A stretch of 64,000 nt of DNA from Kalymmatonema hyalinum WJT4-NPBG1. GTDB lineage: Bacteria > Cyanobacteriota > Cyanobacteriia > Cyanobacteriales > Nostocaceae. Positions within the stretch are counted from its first letter, which is position 1, and every line of letters starts with the position of its first letter. The notes below the pieces were generated by a model. It was not told the origin of the DNA. It was given only the letters and a program-made list of their open reading frames with translations, and did not search any database. The stretch lies in assembly GCA_019359075.1 (NCBI GenBank), contig JAHHIB010000012.1:48448-112447 (forward strand). The letters are read 5' to 3'. Shown one piece after another: positions 63,562-64,000 of the stretch. Made by a program: the position numbers and the translations under genes.

Positions 63562-64000
63562 GAAGATTTGAGAGCCAAATTTGGGTTGCCAGCTAACTTA
63601 GCAGTCAGAGCTTGTGCCAGGGTCGGTGCTAATCGGCTGACAGCCAAAAAGAAAGACAAGCCTGTAAAAACATTTAAGCCCACGTCTGCTGATTATGATG
63701 CTAGGATTTTTGCTTTTAGGGAGAAGGATTGGACTGTTAGCTTGACCACATTGTCTGGTCGGGAACATATCAAGATTAATGCTGGCAACTATCAACGTGG
63801 TAAGCTTGCAGGGCGTAAACCAACAAGCGCTCAATTGTGCAAACACCGCGATGGTCAGTACTATATCCACATCGTGCGACACGAAGTCGTACACCAAGAG
63901 GGTAACTCCCTCCAATAAGTGAGGCTCCTAGCCTCCAAGGCTGTTCTTCGCCTTGTCCTCACGTAAAAGGGTCATCGACCCCATCCACACCGAGAGTAGG

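Larger units (their letters stand above)
62060..63918 (+). pseudogene. tnpB-like gene split by insertion of a second tnpB element
   Basis: Left piece (about 62060-62191): KLEVVLHAFAEACNYTNQVI followed by KPEITSKLTIQGIVY. Right piece (63559-63918): QEDLRAKFGLPANLAVRACA, KKKDKPVKTFKPTSADYDAR and IKINAGNYQRGKLAGRKPTS. Joined at 62191/63559 or 62191/63562 the reading frame is restored without a break. The right piece stops at 63918 before the RuvC part and the left piece has no start, so the outer gene was probably already truncated. Confidence 0.85.

Overview
The window is chromosomal DNA of a filamentous, heterocyst-forming cyanobacterium (order Nostocales; genus not assignable by eye). Four things point there: many GCGATCGC (HIP1) octamers, heptamer short tandem repeats between genes, several pentapeptide-repeat proteins, and a patB/cnfR - fdxB - coxBAC block that in heterocystous strains belongs to nitrogen-fixing cells. 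There are about 51 intact or near-intact protein genes plus decayed transposons. I see no rRNA, tRNA or CRISPR array.

Layout. 1-12.4 kb: a general-stress repeat protein cut by the window edge, a 1049-aa membrane protein with ~97-residue repeats, a methyltransferase, two pentapeptide-repeat proteins, an HxlR regulator divergent from a quinone-oxidoreductase-like enzyme, tenA, and a PIG-L deacetylase/glycosyltransferase pair. 12.4-25 kb: a third pentapeptide protein, ilvD, a Gly/Pro-repeat surface protein, a subtilisin-like protease followed by a small protein resembling its own prodomain, an FAD oxidoreductase, two tandem PEP-CTERM-type paralogs (one has lost its sorting signals) and a 2-oxoglutarate oxygenase. 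25-38 kb: a GNAT acetyltransferase, a GUN4-domain coiled-coil pair, ychF, a PLP decarboxylase carrying two repeat insertions, an orphan antitoxin-like gene, another coiled-coil pair, dusB, dnaK and an acetoacetate-decarboxylase-like protein.

38-47 kb is a nitrogen-fixation/heterocyst block: patB/cnfR (ferredoxin domain plus HTH) diverges from fdxB, followed on the plus strand by coxB, coxA and coxC, a helical-repeat protein, a cysteine-dioxygenase-like cupin and an ArsC-like nitrogenase-associated protein. The likely logic is a redox- or oxygen-sensing activator, a nif ferredoxin and a respiratory oxidase that removes oxygen around nitrogenase.

47-60 kb: a TIR protein with a C-terminal GIY-YIG-like domain (candidate defence effector), a small peptidoglycan-binding protein, and a minus-strand phototaxis-type chemosensory cluster (PatA/PixG-like regulator, CheY, CheW, soluble five-GAF cyanobacteriochrome-like MCP, hybrid CheA, second CheW). 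The order matches the pix/ptx phototaxis clusters. 60-64 kb is a transposon graveyard: a frameshifted IS4-like transposase, an ISAs1 tail, and a tnpB gene split by insertion of a second, intact tnpB element.

Most promising for follow-up: the TIR/GIY-YIG fusion, the protease with a detached prodomain-like partner, the multi-GAF photoreceptor with DXCF and insert-Cys features, the GUN4 coiled-coil pair, repeats inserted in frame inside a decarboxylase, and the nested tnpB.
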